Shown here one piece after another: positions 33,927-42,378 of a stretch of 64,000 bases of DNA (positions are counted from its first letter, which is position 1; the number at the start of each line of letters is the position of its first letter). Both the position numbers and the translations under genes were made by a program. Origin of the DNA: Bacillus sp. FJAT-25509 (lineage in GTDB: Bacteria; Bacillota; Bacilli; Bacillales; Bacillaceae_G). A model generated the notes under the pieces. That model searched no databases, was not told where the DNA came from, and worked only from the letters and a program-made list of their open reading frames with translations. The stretch lies in assembly GCF_001420605.1 (NCBI RefSeq), contig NZ_LJIZ01000026.1, positions 124,001-188,000 of the forward strand. Reading direction: 5' to 3'.

Positions 33927-35093
33927 GTGAGAGGTAATTACTTACTTTTATTTATACTTTCGTTTGGTGTTTTCGGCATTTTAAACACTGAAATGGGGGT
34001 TATTGGGATATTACCAGATATTGCAGCGCAATATGATGTTAGTGTAACTCAAGCAGGGTTGTTAGTGAGTCTATTTGCATTTGCTGTTGCATTAGCTGGA
34101 CCAACGATGCCGTTATTATTTTCGGGAATAGATCGCAAGAAAGTGATGTTACTTGTCCTTAGTATTTTCATAGCGGGGAATATGGTTTCAATATTTACAA
34201 ATAGTTTTAACGTTCTTTTGCTAGCTCGTATAATTCCAGCATTTTTTCATCCGATCTATTGTTCTTTAGCTTTTACAGTAGCTGCTGCTTCAGTAAGTAA
34301 AGATGAAGCTACAAAAGCTGTCTCTAAAGTATTTATTGGGGTTTCTGCAGGGATGGTTGTGGGTGTACCAATCGTAAGTTTTATTGCAACTGCAGCTAAT
34401 TTGCAATTAGCAATGGCGTTCTTTGCTATTGTTAATATAATTGTATTCATTGCTACATTACTCTTTTTACCATCGATGCCTGTAAAGGAAAGACTTTCTT
34501 ACGGAAGGCAATTAAGCGTTTTAAAAAAATCGATTACATTGCTTTCAATCGTGGGGGTTATTTTATTAAATTCAGCGGTATTTGGAGTGTATAGTTATTT
34601 TGCTGAGTATTTAAAAACAGTTACGAATATGTCTCCGAAACTTATAAGTTTAATATTTTTCATATTTGGTAGTGCTAATATTATAGGTAACGTAGTAGCA
34701 GGGAAATTACTAACGAAAAATGCGAGTAAAACTGTTGTCATCTATCCATTTATATTAGCGATCGTTTATATCATTTTATTCTTTACAGGTGGTTTTACCG
34801 TATCTGTTTTGTTTATTACATTAGCATGGGGGATTTTAGCTGGTATTGGTGGGAATATCAATCAATATTGGATTACATCATCAGCACCCAAGGCCCCAGA
34901 TTTTGCTAACGGTTTATTTTTGTCTGCTTGTAACATAGGAACAACAATTGGTGCAGCTGTAGGTGGGACATTTATAACTGAGTTAGGTACACGATATGTC
35001 ATATTAGTGGGAATTTTATCATTGATACTTGGTTTGGTAAGTATGCTATTCAGAAATTATTTATCTAATTCAACTAAACAACTTTCCTTATAA
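33927..35093 (+). CDS. MFS efflux transporter, DHA1 family
   Basis: A 388-residue transporter with 12 membrane segments, similar to the AraJ/NepI/YdhP-type DHA1 exporters: SFGVFGILNTEMGVIGILPDIAAQYDVS near residue 10-37, and FSGIDRKKVM in loop 2-3. The start is taken as the GTG at 33927 because AAGGGGG lies six bases ahead; the in-frame ATG at 33897 has no ribosome site. It is divergent from the LysR gene and 46 bp before the SDR gene, so the three form a regulatory unit. The substrate is unknown. Confidence 0.88.
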   Translation: MRGNYLLLFILSFGVFGILNTEMGVIGILPDIAAQYDVSVTQAGLLVSLFAFAVALAGPTMPLLFSGIDRKKVMLLVLSIFIAGNMVSIFTNSFNVLLLARIIPAFFHPIYCSLAFTVAAASVSKDEATKAVSKVFIGVSAGMVVGVPIVSFIATAANLQLAMAFFAIVNIIVFIATLLFLPSMPVKERLSYGRQLSVLKKSITLLSIVGVILLNSAVFGVYSYFAEYLKTVTNMSPKLISLIFFIFGSANIIGNVVAGKLLTKNASKTVVIYPFILAIVYIILFFTGGFTVSVLFITLAWGILAGIGGNINQYWITSSAPKAPDFANGLFLSACNIGTTIGAAVGGTFITELGTRYVILVGILSLILGLVSMLFRNYLSNSTKQLSL

Positions 35094-35139
35094 GGGAGAC
35101 TACCTTTTTAATGGGAAAAACGATACAAGGAGGAGCTAT

Positions 35140-35847
35140 ATGTTACATGAAAAAAGTATTGCACTTGTAACTGGTGGAAATCGAGGAATTGGATATGAGT
35201 TAGTCAAACAATTGACTTTGGATGGTTTTAAAGTGATTTTAACAAGTCGTGATCTTGAAAATGGAAAATTAATAACCCAGAAATTTAATGATTTCAAACT
35301 AGACGTTTCCTTTATAGAGATGGATGTAAACAATCAAGAAAGCATCAACAATGCTGCCTATATTGTTAGTCAGAAGTTTGGAAGATTAGATGTATTGATT
35401 AACAATGCTGGTGTGCTTTTTCATGAAGATAAAAATTTATTAAAGATGGAACCGACAATTCTCGAGAAAACGATGACAACCAACTTTTTCGGTGTGTACA
35501 ATGTGATTCGTGCATTTATTCCTATTATGGAGAAACAAGGTTATGGAAGAATTATTAATGTTTCTTCAGAATATGGAGCGATGAGTGAAATGGCATTTCC
35601 AGAAGTAGGAGCGTATAAGCTATCTAAACTTGCCCTAAATGGATTGACAAGATTGTTAGCTGCAGAAATCAAAGGAGATATCAAAATGAATGCCGTCGAT
35701 CCGGGATGGGTAAGTACTGACATGGGTGGACCATCTGCCCCAAGAACTCCTGAGCAAGCTGCAAAGTCTATTATTTGGCTAGCAACAATTGGAAGTGATG
35801 GACCTAATGGAGAATTTTTTAGAGATGGAGAAAGAATTGATTGGTAA
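35140..35847 (+). CDS. Short-chain dehydrogenase/reductase
   Basis: A 235-residue classical SDR: cofactor motif TGGNRGIG (11-18), NNAG at 88-91, and the catalytic S143, Y159 and K163 (YKLSK). It is similar to carbonyl reductases of the YwfD/CBR type and is probably NADPH dependent. AAGGAGGAG precedes the ATG. It follows the MFS gene in one operon. The substrate is unknown. Confidence 0.9.
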   Translation: MLHEKSIALVTGGNRGIGYELVKQLTLDGFKVILTSRDLENGKLITQKFNDFKLDVSFIEMDVNNQESINNAAYIVSQKFGRLDVLINNAGVLFHEDKNLLKMEPTILEKTMTTNFFGVYNVIRAFIPIMEKQGYGRIINVSSEYGAMSEMAFPEVGAYKLSKLALNGLTRLLAAEIKGDIKMNAVDPGWVSTDMGGPSAPRTPEQAAKSIIWLATIGSDGPNGEFFRDGERIDW

Positions 35848-35876
35848 CGATTAATCTTTGTGATTGAAACATATTG

Positions 35877-35920
35877 AAAAAGAAGTGCATTATTCTATAT
35901 TGTGGAAATGCACTTTTTTC
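35877..35920 (+). terminator. Terminator of the MFS/SDR operon
   Basis: AAGTGCATT pairs with AATGCACTT, followed by TTTTC. Confidence 0.7.
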
Positions 35921-35995
35921 AATATGTAGCTTGTAAGCAGTTAATATTTTCTTTTGTTGGTAAACCAAATGAACGAGATTATCCAGAGACAGCAT

Positions 35996-36214
35996 TTACT
36001 CTTTATTATTTAAAAAAAGTATCAATAATATTATATTAATAAAGATGATAAAAACTAAATAAAACAGACTTTGTACTAAATAGTTTATATTATAAAAAGA
36101 TTGTCCTATATCTTCTTTACTTAATGGATATGACGTCTCTAATATACTAGGTATCTTTAAACTTCCTATAAGTATAATTAACATTAATAATATATATAAG
36201 TATTTTTTGTTCAC
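35996..36214 (-). CDS. Small membrane protein of unknown function
   Basis: A 72-residue protein with two hydrophobic segments (about 5-20 and 46-68) and a short loop between them. I take the GTG at 36214 as start because GAGGT lies eight bases ahead; the frame also opens at a TTG (36229) right after the stop of the preceding gene. It is directly downstream of, and coupled to, the secreted protein gene at 36230. No family was recognised. By size and pairing it could be a membrane anchor, chaperone or immunity-type partner, which is inference. Confidence 0.65.
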   Translation of the reverse strand: MNKKYLYILLMLIILIGSLKIPSILETSYPLSKEDIGQSFYNINYLVQSLFYLVFIIFINIILLILFLNNKE

Positions 36215-36229
36215 TTTTAATAACCTCAA

Positions 36230-36931
36230 TTATTTATAAGTATACGTTTTTTTATATTCTACTCCATTAGCCTTATTAGCCGTACCTGTGCCTTCCAAAT
36301 CCCAATAAATTGAATACCAAGGCATTTTATGAACATCGAATTTTTTAGTTTTGTAGACGGAGTATGCTTTTAATGCTAATTTAGCAACTTTTTTACCATT
36401 TACTGTATTAGGTACTTTCACTGAACCTGTAATTAAAACAGAGGTACTTTTGGTAACATCCCATCCTATTGAAGCATTTAATGCTGAATTACTAGCACCA
36501 TAGCTAGAACTGATTGTAGTTGCTACACTTTTAGTTTGTGAGATTCCAATCGTTACGCCTGGCTCACCGATTGCAGTGGCAATAGCACTGGTTCCTGTAA
36601 CATCACTACCATTACGAATGTTGTTTACTTTATACATATTAACTCCAAGTCTAGCTTTAGGTTTAATATCATCATAGGGAACATGAACTTCTAATAGTTC
36701 GGATGCATTTAAAACGATTAAAGATTCTAATTCAGGATTTGCTAAAAAACCATCAATTATAGCATTCTGCTCGCTATTAGTCATAGAATCATCTACTATT
36801 AACAAATTTTCTTCCTCATTGTAATCTTTAAAAATACCATCTTTATTAAAACTTTCCTCATTTGCAAATACCGGTTTTACAAAATTAAAAGCTAATAGTA
36901 GTACCAAAAATGAGTAAAAATATTTTTTCAC
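36230..36931 (-). CDS. Secreted protein of unknown function, Ser/Thr-rich beta segment
   Basis: A 233-residue protein with a clear signal peptide (MKKYFYSFLVLLLAFNFVKPVFA, cut probably after A23). The middle (about 115-175) is rich in Ser, Thr, Ala and Gly in alternating patterns (VATTISSSYGASNSALNASI), followed by SVLITGSVKVPN and a basic, aromatic C-terminus (MPWYSIYWDLEGTG). No Cys, LPXTG or lipobox is present, so it should be released or surface-bound. Alternating polar and nonpolar residues suggest beta-strands such as those of pore-forming proteins, but no homologue was recognised. It is the first gene of a two-gene unit with the small membrane protein. Confidence 0.7.
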   Translation of the reverse strand: MKKYFYSFLVLLLAFNFVKPVFANEESFNKDGIFKDYNEEENLLIVDDSMTNSEQNAIIDGFLANPELESLIVLNASELLEVHVPYDDIKPKARLGVNMYKVNNIRNGSDVTGTSAIATAIGEPGVTIGISQTKSVATTISSSYGASNSALNASIGWDVTKSTSVLITGSVKVPNTVNGKKVAKLALKAYSVYKTKKFDVHKMPWYSIYWDLEGTGTANKANGVEYKKTYTYK

Positions 36932-37108
36932 ATATATTCTCCTTTTTCTATTATTAAAATTTTACTAAAATTTAATTAAATTTTAACAAAATGATATATT
37001 AAAAAATAAAAAAAGTGTGACAATATCTCGAATTTTGCAGGCAATTAAAAATATGATGACTATTACACTTATCTACTACTCTAGTACGCAGATAAATAAA
37101 ACAGTACT

Positions 37109-37146
37109 AAAAAGTCCACCTAATATTATGGTGGACAATTTTTTAA
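37109..37146. terminator. Terminator, usable on both strands
   Basis: GTCCACC (37114-37120) pairs with GGTGGAC (37130-37136), flanked by AAAA and TTTTTT. It lies past the stop of the DUF3231 gene. Confidence 0.6.
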
Positions 37147-37155
37147 AAAATGTTA

Positions 37156-37701
37156 TTATTGTTGCTTTGTTTCAAAGTGAAGTGGTGGCGGAACTAGCCA
37201 ACCTTTTGTTTTCATGATTTGTAGTAGTGCCGCACCATCTTTCGCTTTTTTAGCACCAAAACTAGCAAACATCATACCAATGTCTTCACGAATTGATTGG
37301 CTCATTAATGATGCATCAGCTGTAACTCCAGCTGCTATTGCAGCAGCAACCATGTAAGCGATTTGAGCATCTTGAAATCTAGCTCCAGCTGGAATTTGTT
37401 CCAAATCTGCTTCTGGTCGTTCTGATGGAGTAGGAGGGACTGCAATATCATTATGTAGAAGTACTTCTTCAATTTCTTTAATTGCAGGTTTCATTGAACT
37501 TTCAATTACTTGTTTTAAAAATGATTTTAACTCTTCATCACCAGTATGGTTAATATAAACTTGGTAAGTATCTACGCCAGCTTTAGTAGCTGATAGGTGA
37601 GTCCATAGACCGTAAACTTCTCCATAATGTAAAGGTTCATTTTGAGGATTTCCACTTAATACTCCCATTATAAATTTACTTCCCTTCTCAAATAAATTCA
37701 T
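37156..37701 (-). CDS. DUF3231 family protein
   Basis: A 181-residue, mainly helical protein of a family common in spore-forming Bacilli. It begins with FEKGSKFIMGVLSGNPQNEPLHYGEVYGLW and has the EEVLLHNDIAVPPTPSERP stretch near 82-100 and a C-terminal LLQIMKTKGWLVPPPLH that is typical of the family. Full members have two such domains (about 330 residues); this one has one. AAGGAGA precedes the ATG on the minus strand. Function is unknown. Confidence 0.88.
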   Translation of the reverse strand: MNLFEKGSKFIMGVLSGNPQNEPLHYGEVYGLWTHLSATKAGVDTYQVYINHTGDEELKSFLKQVIESSMKPAIKEIEEVLLHNDIAVPPTPSERPEADLEQIPAGARFQDAQIAYMVAAAIAAGVTADASLMSQSIREDIGMMFASFGAKKAKDGAALLQIMKTKGWLVPPPLHFETKQQ

Positions 37702-37940
37702 ACTAATCTCCTTGTAAAGAGGTAGGTACGAAAATTATTATTCAACCATTTGAGAATTTTATACTTTTTATTTAATTGAGCTAATAGGCTTTCACTAAAA
37801 AAGCTTTTACTGTGTGTTTTTTATTCAGAATGTACAGAATTTAGATTAGTTTTTTTCCTTAGATCTATATACAAAATATATGTTTAAATTCTACATCTTT
37901 TTGAAATTGAATAGTGTTTATAAGATAATCTTTTTTCGAG

Positions 37941-38430
37941 ATGAGGTGGTATCCTTTGGTTCGAGAAACCCCTTCGATGGAGGAAATGCTTAAAATTATC
38001 AAAAATGGATTAACTAAAAATAATTCACCAAAGCGGGTAACTATAATTGGTGGAGGTATATCTGGATTAGTTAGTGCGTCACTTTTAAAGAAGAAGGGCA
38101 TCAAGTTACGATTATCGAGGCTAATCGAAGAATTGGGGGAAGAATTTATACAAAGAGAGAACCATTTCTTGACTACCAGTATACTGAACTTGGTGCTATG
38201 CGTATCCCTTCATTCCACCATTTAACATTTGCATAGATAAATAAATTTAATTTAAAAATAAATGAATTTGAATCCTGACATATTAAACTATCCTGTCGCT
38301 CCAAATGAAAAAGGAAAAACGGCAATAGAATTACTTACATATGCTATTGGTCCCTTAATTGAGTTTATCCAGCAGGATTCGATAAGAAATTGGGGAATTG
38401 TAATTGATAAGTTTGATCAATATTCTATGG
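37941..38430 (+). pseudogene. Broken flavin amine oxidase gene (N-terminal part)
   Basis: It starts MRWYPLVRETPSMEEMLKII and carries the FAD-binding [19 protein letters not shown]. In the A/G-rich run near 38090 the frame changes: the next frame gives the family sequence [20 protein letters not shown] and later [16 protein letters not shown], followed by a TAG at 38236-38238. The frame then shifts again to NPDILNYPVAPNEKGKTA, another amine-oxidase segment. So there is a frameshift, a stop and an internal loss, and the substrate domain is missing. The family (monoamine or L-amino acid oxidase) is clear; this copy cannot be active. Confidence 0.8.
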
Positions 38431-39122
38431 TGTTAACCTTTGATGAAGAATCGAATAGGTCACCATATGTAATTACAGAGATACTAAATGATTACTATAT
38501 GCGATTGAAGGAAACCGGTATAAATCCATATTTACCTATTATTGAACCGTTCGATAGTTCCTTTAAAATTAATACTGCCGTAGTTTTTAAAGGAAAAAAA
38601 TTTAAAGCAGTATTAAATCGCGATGAAACAAGATTACTTAATGAACTATTAAATCCAGAAAAAACAACATTAATTAATGTTGGAAAAGGAAAAAATCAAT
38701 TTTACGTAAGTGCTGGAAATATGAAAACTGACATGAAAATCGTTATGCGCAAAAATAAAAAGCCATATGTAGACGTTCATATAAAGGTAAAAGGATTTAT
38801 TGAGGAATCCCAAAAATCAATACATCAAAATAGAGAATTGAAAGAGTATGAGAAAACAGCATCAAAATTTATGAACTCAAGAACAAAAAAATTTCTAGAA
38901 CGTTTACAGGAATTAAATGTTGATCCACTCGGACTTGGGTTAAACTTTCAAGCAAAATACGGAATGACAGAAAAAGAAATAAATAAGTGGGAAGAAATTT
39001 ATCCGAAAATTGAATTTCGAGTAAAATCAGAAGTGAAACTAAAGGGAACTGGTACTATGTATTTAAATAATTATAAAATTTTATTTTTTCTAATAAATAC
39101 AACGGTGAAAGCGCTTTTTTGA
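38262..39122 (+). pseudogene. Fusion of amine oxidase fragment to Ger(x)C C-terminal domain
   Basis: One open frame of 286 codons joins two unrelated families. Codons 1-56 continue the broken amine oxidase. From about residue 57 on (NRSPYVITEILNDYYMRLKE, VFKGKKFKAVLNRDETRLL, KPYVDVHIKVKGFIEES) the sequence is the C-terminal part of a Ger(x)C spore germination protein, like the one at 45097. The N-terminal half and lipoprotein signal of GerC are missing and there is no ribosome site at 38262. This looks like a deletion scar joining two plus-strand genes. Confidence 0.75.
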
Positions 39123-39197
39123 TAAAAATGTTTAAATACCTTATTGACAATCTGTTTACTAGGATTTATGATTCAGTTAATGAAATTACATAACACA

Positions 39198-39303
39198 AAC
39201 TTATCGAGAGTGACCGAGGGATCAGGCCCTATGACGTCCGGCAACCTCCTTATTAAGAAAAGGTGCCACTTCCTGCAGAATGAAATCATTCTGATAGATA
39301 AGT
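39198..39303 (+). ncRNA. SAM-I (S-box) riboswitch aptamer
   Basis: The conserved S-box elements are all present in order: CTTATCGAGAGTGACCGAGG, the GATCAGGCCCTATGACGTCC stretch with the kink-turn and P2/P3 junction, GGCAACC, AGGTGCCACTTCCTGCA and the closing GATAGATAAG strand of P1. A terminator stem follows at 39324. S-adenosylmethionine binding would stabilise P1 and end transcription, so the genes at 39461 and 40526 are expressed when SAM or methionine is short. Confidence 0.95.
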
Positions 39304-39323
39304 CGAAAACAATTGTTTCCGAT

Positions 39324-39357
39324 GCCTCTTTCTGAATGAAAGAGGCTTTTTTTTTAT
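39324..39357 (+). terminator. Riboswitch-controlled terminator
   Basis: GCCTCTTTC (39324-39332) and GAAAGAGGC (39338-39346) form a perfect stem followed by ten T. It is the expression platform of the S-box upstream. Confidence 0.9.
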
Positions 39358-39460
39358 TTATTTACGTGGGAGGTTAAACATAACTGATTTATATTAAATA
39401 TAAACCCAACTTAACCAATGCGAAAACTAGACAATTTTAATGATAAAGGAGAGAATAGAA

Positions 39461-40510
39461 ATGAAATATGGTTTTTGGTTACCGATTTTTGGAGGATGGT
39501 TACGTAATGTGGATGACGAAAGAATGCCACCAACATTTGAATATGCTAAAGAGGTCATTCAATCGGCTGAAAAATGGGGATACTCGACTACTTTAATAGC
39601 TGAATTATATTTAAACGACATTAAAGGGCCGGAGCATGATTCACTTGAAGCTTGGTCAACAGCAGCGGCACTTGCTGCAGTGACGGAAAAAATCGAAATT
39701 ATGACTGCGATTCGTCCAGGTTTTCATAATCCTGCAGTAACAGCAAAAATGGCTGCTAATATTGATCAAATCAGTAACGGCCGTTTTACGCTAAACGTCG
39801 TTTCTGCATGGTGGGCAGAAGAAGCTCGTCAATATGGCGGTATTTTTACAGAACATGATGAGCGTTATGCTCGGACAGAGGAGTTTATTGATGTTCTTAA
39901 AGGCTTATGGACAGAAGAAACGTTCAATTATTCAGGTAAATATTACGACTTAAAGGATACAAAGCTTGCTCCAAAACCAGTTCAAAGACCAAATCCGATT
40001 CTATATGCAGGCGGAGAAAGTGAAAAAGGAAAGCAAACGATTGTAGAAAAGTGCGACGCATATGTGATGCACGGTGGAACAGTTGAAGAAATTAATCAGA
40101 AAGTAACAGGTATGAAGGTGCGCCGTGAACAAACAGGAAATGCACCATTAAGTTCTTTCGGTATGGCCGCTTATATTATTTGTAGAGATACAGAAGAAGA
40201 GGCTTTGGCTGAGCTAGAAAAAATTACGACTGTGAAAGATTCAAGCGGGTATGCAGGCTTTAAAGACTTCACTACAAAATCACAATTAGAACAACAAATC
40301 CAATTACAAGATTACTCAGTTTCAAATCGTGGTCTTAGACCAAATCTAGTAGGAACACCAGAGCAAATTGCAGACCGAATTTTACAATATGAAGAAGCTG
40401 GTCTCGACTTATTATTATTACAATTTTCACCTCAACTTGAGGAAATGGAACGCTTTTCAAAACAAGTTATGCCATTAGTAGAACAAAAACGTAGTTTAGT
40501 AAAGAACTAG
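39461..40510 (+). CDS. LLM-class FMN-dependent monooxygenase under S-box control
   Basis: A 349-residue bacterial luciferase-like TIM barrel of the SsuD/SfnG/DszA type: MKYGFWLPIFGGWLRN at the start, TAIRPGFHNPAVTAKMAANIDQISNGRFTLNVVSAWW around 85-125, and the PILYAGGESEKGK flavin-phosphate region near 180. These enzymes use FMNH2 and O2 to cleave C-S bonds of sulfonates or sulfones, or to oxidise related compounds. The S-box upstream points to sulfur scavenging. AAAGGAGAG lies seven bases before this ATG; an in-frame start at 39440 is less likely. The ATP-grasp gene follows 15 bp on. Its flavin reductase is not in this operon. Confidence 0.87.
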   Translation: MKYGFWLPIFGGWLRNVDDERMPPTFEYAKEVIQSAEKWGYSTTLIAELYLNDIKGPEHDSLEAWSTAAALAAVTEKIEIMTAIRPGFHNPAVTAKMAANIDQISNGRFTLNVVSAWWAEEARQYGGIFTEHDERYARTEEFIDVLKGLWTEETFNYSGKYYDLKDTKLAPKPVQRPNPILYAGGESEKGKQTIVEKCDAYVMHGGTVEEINQKVTGMKVRREQTGNAPLSSFGMAAYIICRDTEEEALAELEKITTVKDSSGYAGFKDFTTKSQLEQQIQLQDYSVSNRGLRPNLVGTPEQIADRILQYEEAGLDLLLLQFSPQLEEMERFSKQVMPLVEQKRSLVKN

Positions 40511-40525
40511 AAAGGGGATTTAAAG

Positions 40526-41482
40526 ATGAGCAAAGTATACGTAATTCATGAAAATAGTGAGTGGACTGTGCATTTAACTAAAAGATTAGAGGAGCTTGGA
40601 GTTCCTTATGAGGAATGGCATTTAGACGAAGGTACGGTAGATTTATCAACTGCACCACCAGAAGGGATCTTTTATAGCCGAATGAGTGCTTCCTCTCATA
40701 CACGTGATCATCGTTTTGCAGCCGAATTTACTGGTCAAGTATTAGCTTGGCTTGAAGCACATGGTCGTACGGTGTTGAATGGAACGAATGCCTTGAAGCT
40801 AGAAGTTAGTAAGGTTTTACAATATTTAGAGCTAAACAAGTATGGTGTGAAGACTCCTAAAACGATCGCAGCAGTTGGAAAACAAAACATTATTAAGGCA
40901 GCTAATATCTTTGCTGGACAGTCATTTATTACGAAACATAATCGTGCTGGTAAAGGATTAGGGGTTCAACTATTCCATAGTATCGAAGCTTTAAAGGCTT
41001 ATGTGGAAGGACCGACTTTTGAAGAACCCGTTGATGGAATTACACTGATTCAGGAATACATCCAATCACCTGAGAGCTACATCACTCGTTGTGAATTTGT
41101 AGGAGGAAACTTTGTTTATGCAGTTAAAGTTGATACTTCGGAAGGTTTTGAACTTTGCCCAGCTGATGCGTGCCAAATTGGTGATTTATTCTGCCCAGTA
41201 GGAGAAGAAGTAGAAGAGAAACCTAAGTTCCAAATCATTGAAGGCTTCGAGGACGAAATTATTGATAAATATAAAGAGGTTCTAGCTAAAAATAATGTCC
41301 AAGTTGCAGGAATCGAATTTATCAGAAATGCTGAAGGTACAATTTTTACTTATGATATCAATACAAACACCAACTATAACTCAGATGCAGAAGAAAAAGC
41401 TGGAAAATTCGGAATGCTCGAATTAGCTTCATTTTTAAAGAAGACTTTGGAAGAAAAATACACTACAGCAGCAAAGTCTTAA
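40526..41482 (+). CDS. ATP-grasp ligase (RimK-like) under S-box control
   Basis: A 318-residue protein with the ATP-grasp fold: central SFITKHNRAGKGLGVQLF (ATP-binding, about 132-149), TLIQEYIQSPESYITRCEFVGG (about 175-196) and the metal-binding AGIEFIRNAEGTIFTYDINTNTNYN near 262-288. It resembles alpha-L-glutamate ligases and would form an amide or peptide-type bond using ATP. It is in one operon with the LLM monooxygenase, 15 bp apart, with AAAGGGGA before the ATG. Its substrate is unknown. The pairing suggests it conjugates the substrate or product of the monooxygenase, perhaps a sulfur compound; this is inference. Confidence 0.82.
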   Translation: MSKVYVIHENSEWTVHLTKRLEELGVPYEEWHLDEGTVDLSTAPPEGIFYSRMSASSHTRDHRFAAEFTGQVLAWLEAHGRTVLNGTNALKLEVSKVLQYLELNKYGVKTPKTIAAVGKQNIIKAANIFAGQSFITKHNRAGKGLGVQLFHSIEALKAYVEGPTFEEPVDGITLIQEYIQSPESYITRCEFVGGNFVYAVKVDTSEGFELCPADACQIGDLFCPVGEEVEEKPKFQIIEGFEDEIIDKYKEVLAKNNVQVAGIEFIRNAEGTIFTYDINTNTNYNSDAEEKAGKFGMLELASFLKKTLEEKYTTAAKS

Positions 41483-41504
41483 GAAAATCTATTTAGAATA
41501 ACGG

Positions 41505-41548
41505 TAAAAAGCTCAGACCTACACGCAACAAAGGTTTGGGCTTTTTTA
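41505..41548 (+). terminator. Terminator of the S-box operon
   Basis: AAAAAGCTCAGACCT pairs with AGGTTTGGGCTTTTTT (with G-T pairs). Confidence 0.75.
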
Positions 41549-41745
41549 TGTTTAGCTTATTAAATTTTTTCTTGAACTAAGAGTAATAGGCAATTATTTG
41601 AGAGGAATATGCTAACGATTAAAAATAATATATTGATACTATAAGATTGTAAGTTGTTATTAAATTTTGAGGCTAAAAAAGGTCAAATGAATGCGTACCA
41701 CTCGATTTTTAAAATATGCTTTTAAGATCCAAAAGGGGGATACTA

Positions 41746-42330
41746 ATGAAAAAGACTTTTTATTTAATGAGACATGGCCAAACATTATTTAATAAAAGAA
41801 GGAAGATTCAAGGTTGGTGTGATTCACCACTAACAGAATTAGGAATTAAACAAGCGGAGGCTGCTGCAAAGCATTTTAAAGAACTAAATATTATTTTTGA
41901 CCATGCTTATTGTTCCACATCAGAAAGAGCGAGTGATACGTTAGAAATCGTGACAGAATTGCAGTATACAAGATTAAAAGGATTAAAAGAATGGAATTTT
42001 GGATCGTTTGAAGGTGAAAGTGAAGATTTAAATCCTCCACTACCTTATGGTGACTTTTTTGTTAAGTTTGGCGGAGAAGACCAAAAAGAATTGCAACAAC
42101 GAATTGTTACTACATGTCAAAAAATAATGGAAGAAGATAATGAAGTAGTGTTAGCTGTTTCGCACGGAGCAGCTTTGAGAAATTTTATGAGGTACTGGGA
42201 ACACAAAAGCTCTATTACACAACAAGATCGAATTGGAAATTGTTGCATTTTAAAGTTTGAATATGAGAATAGGGAATTTAAATTAGTTGAGATTATCAAT
42301 CATAATTTTAGTGATGTAGTCCAAGTATAG
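41746..42330 (+). CDS. Histidine phosphatase (phosphoglycerate mutase family)
   Basis: A 194-residue member of the RHG phosphatase clan: LMRHGQTLFNKRRKIQGW with R9-H10-G11 at the active site, EWNFGSFEGE near 85, and the second histidine in LAVSHGAALRNF near 144. The substrate cannot be told; small members dephosphorylate sugar phosphates, nucleotides or cobalamin precursors. AAAGGGGG precedes the ATG at 41746; ten upstream in-frame residues lack a ribosome site. The aldo/keto reductase gene starts 48 bp downstream. Confidence 0.88.
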   Translation: MKKTFYLMRHGQTLFNKRRKIQGWCDSPLTELGIKQAEAAAKHFKELNIIFDHAYCSTSERASDTLEIVTELQYTRLKGLKEWNFGSFEGESEDLNPPLPYGDFFVKFGGEDQKELQQRIVTTCQKIMEEDNEVVLAVSHGAALRNFMRYWEHKSSITQQDRIGNCCILKFEYENREFKLVEIINHNFSDVVQV

Positions 42331-42378
42331 TTTTATAAGATGAATAGATTACATATTTTTGAAAGTGAGGAAATTAAA

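Noticed and set aside
39144-39335. Plus-strand reading frame of 63 codons
   Set aside because: It lies across the S-box riboswitch and its terminator and has no ribosome site; the RNA structure explains the sequence.
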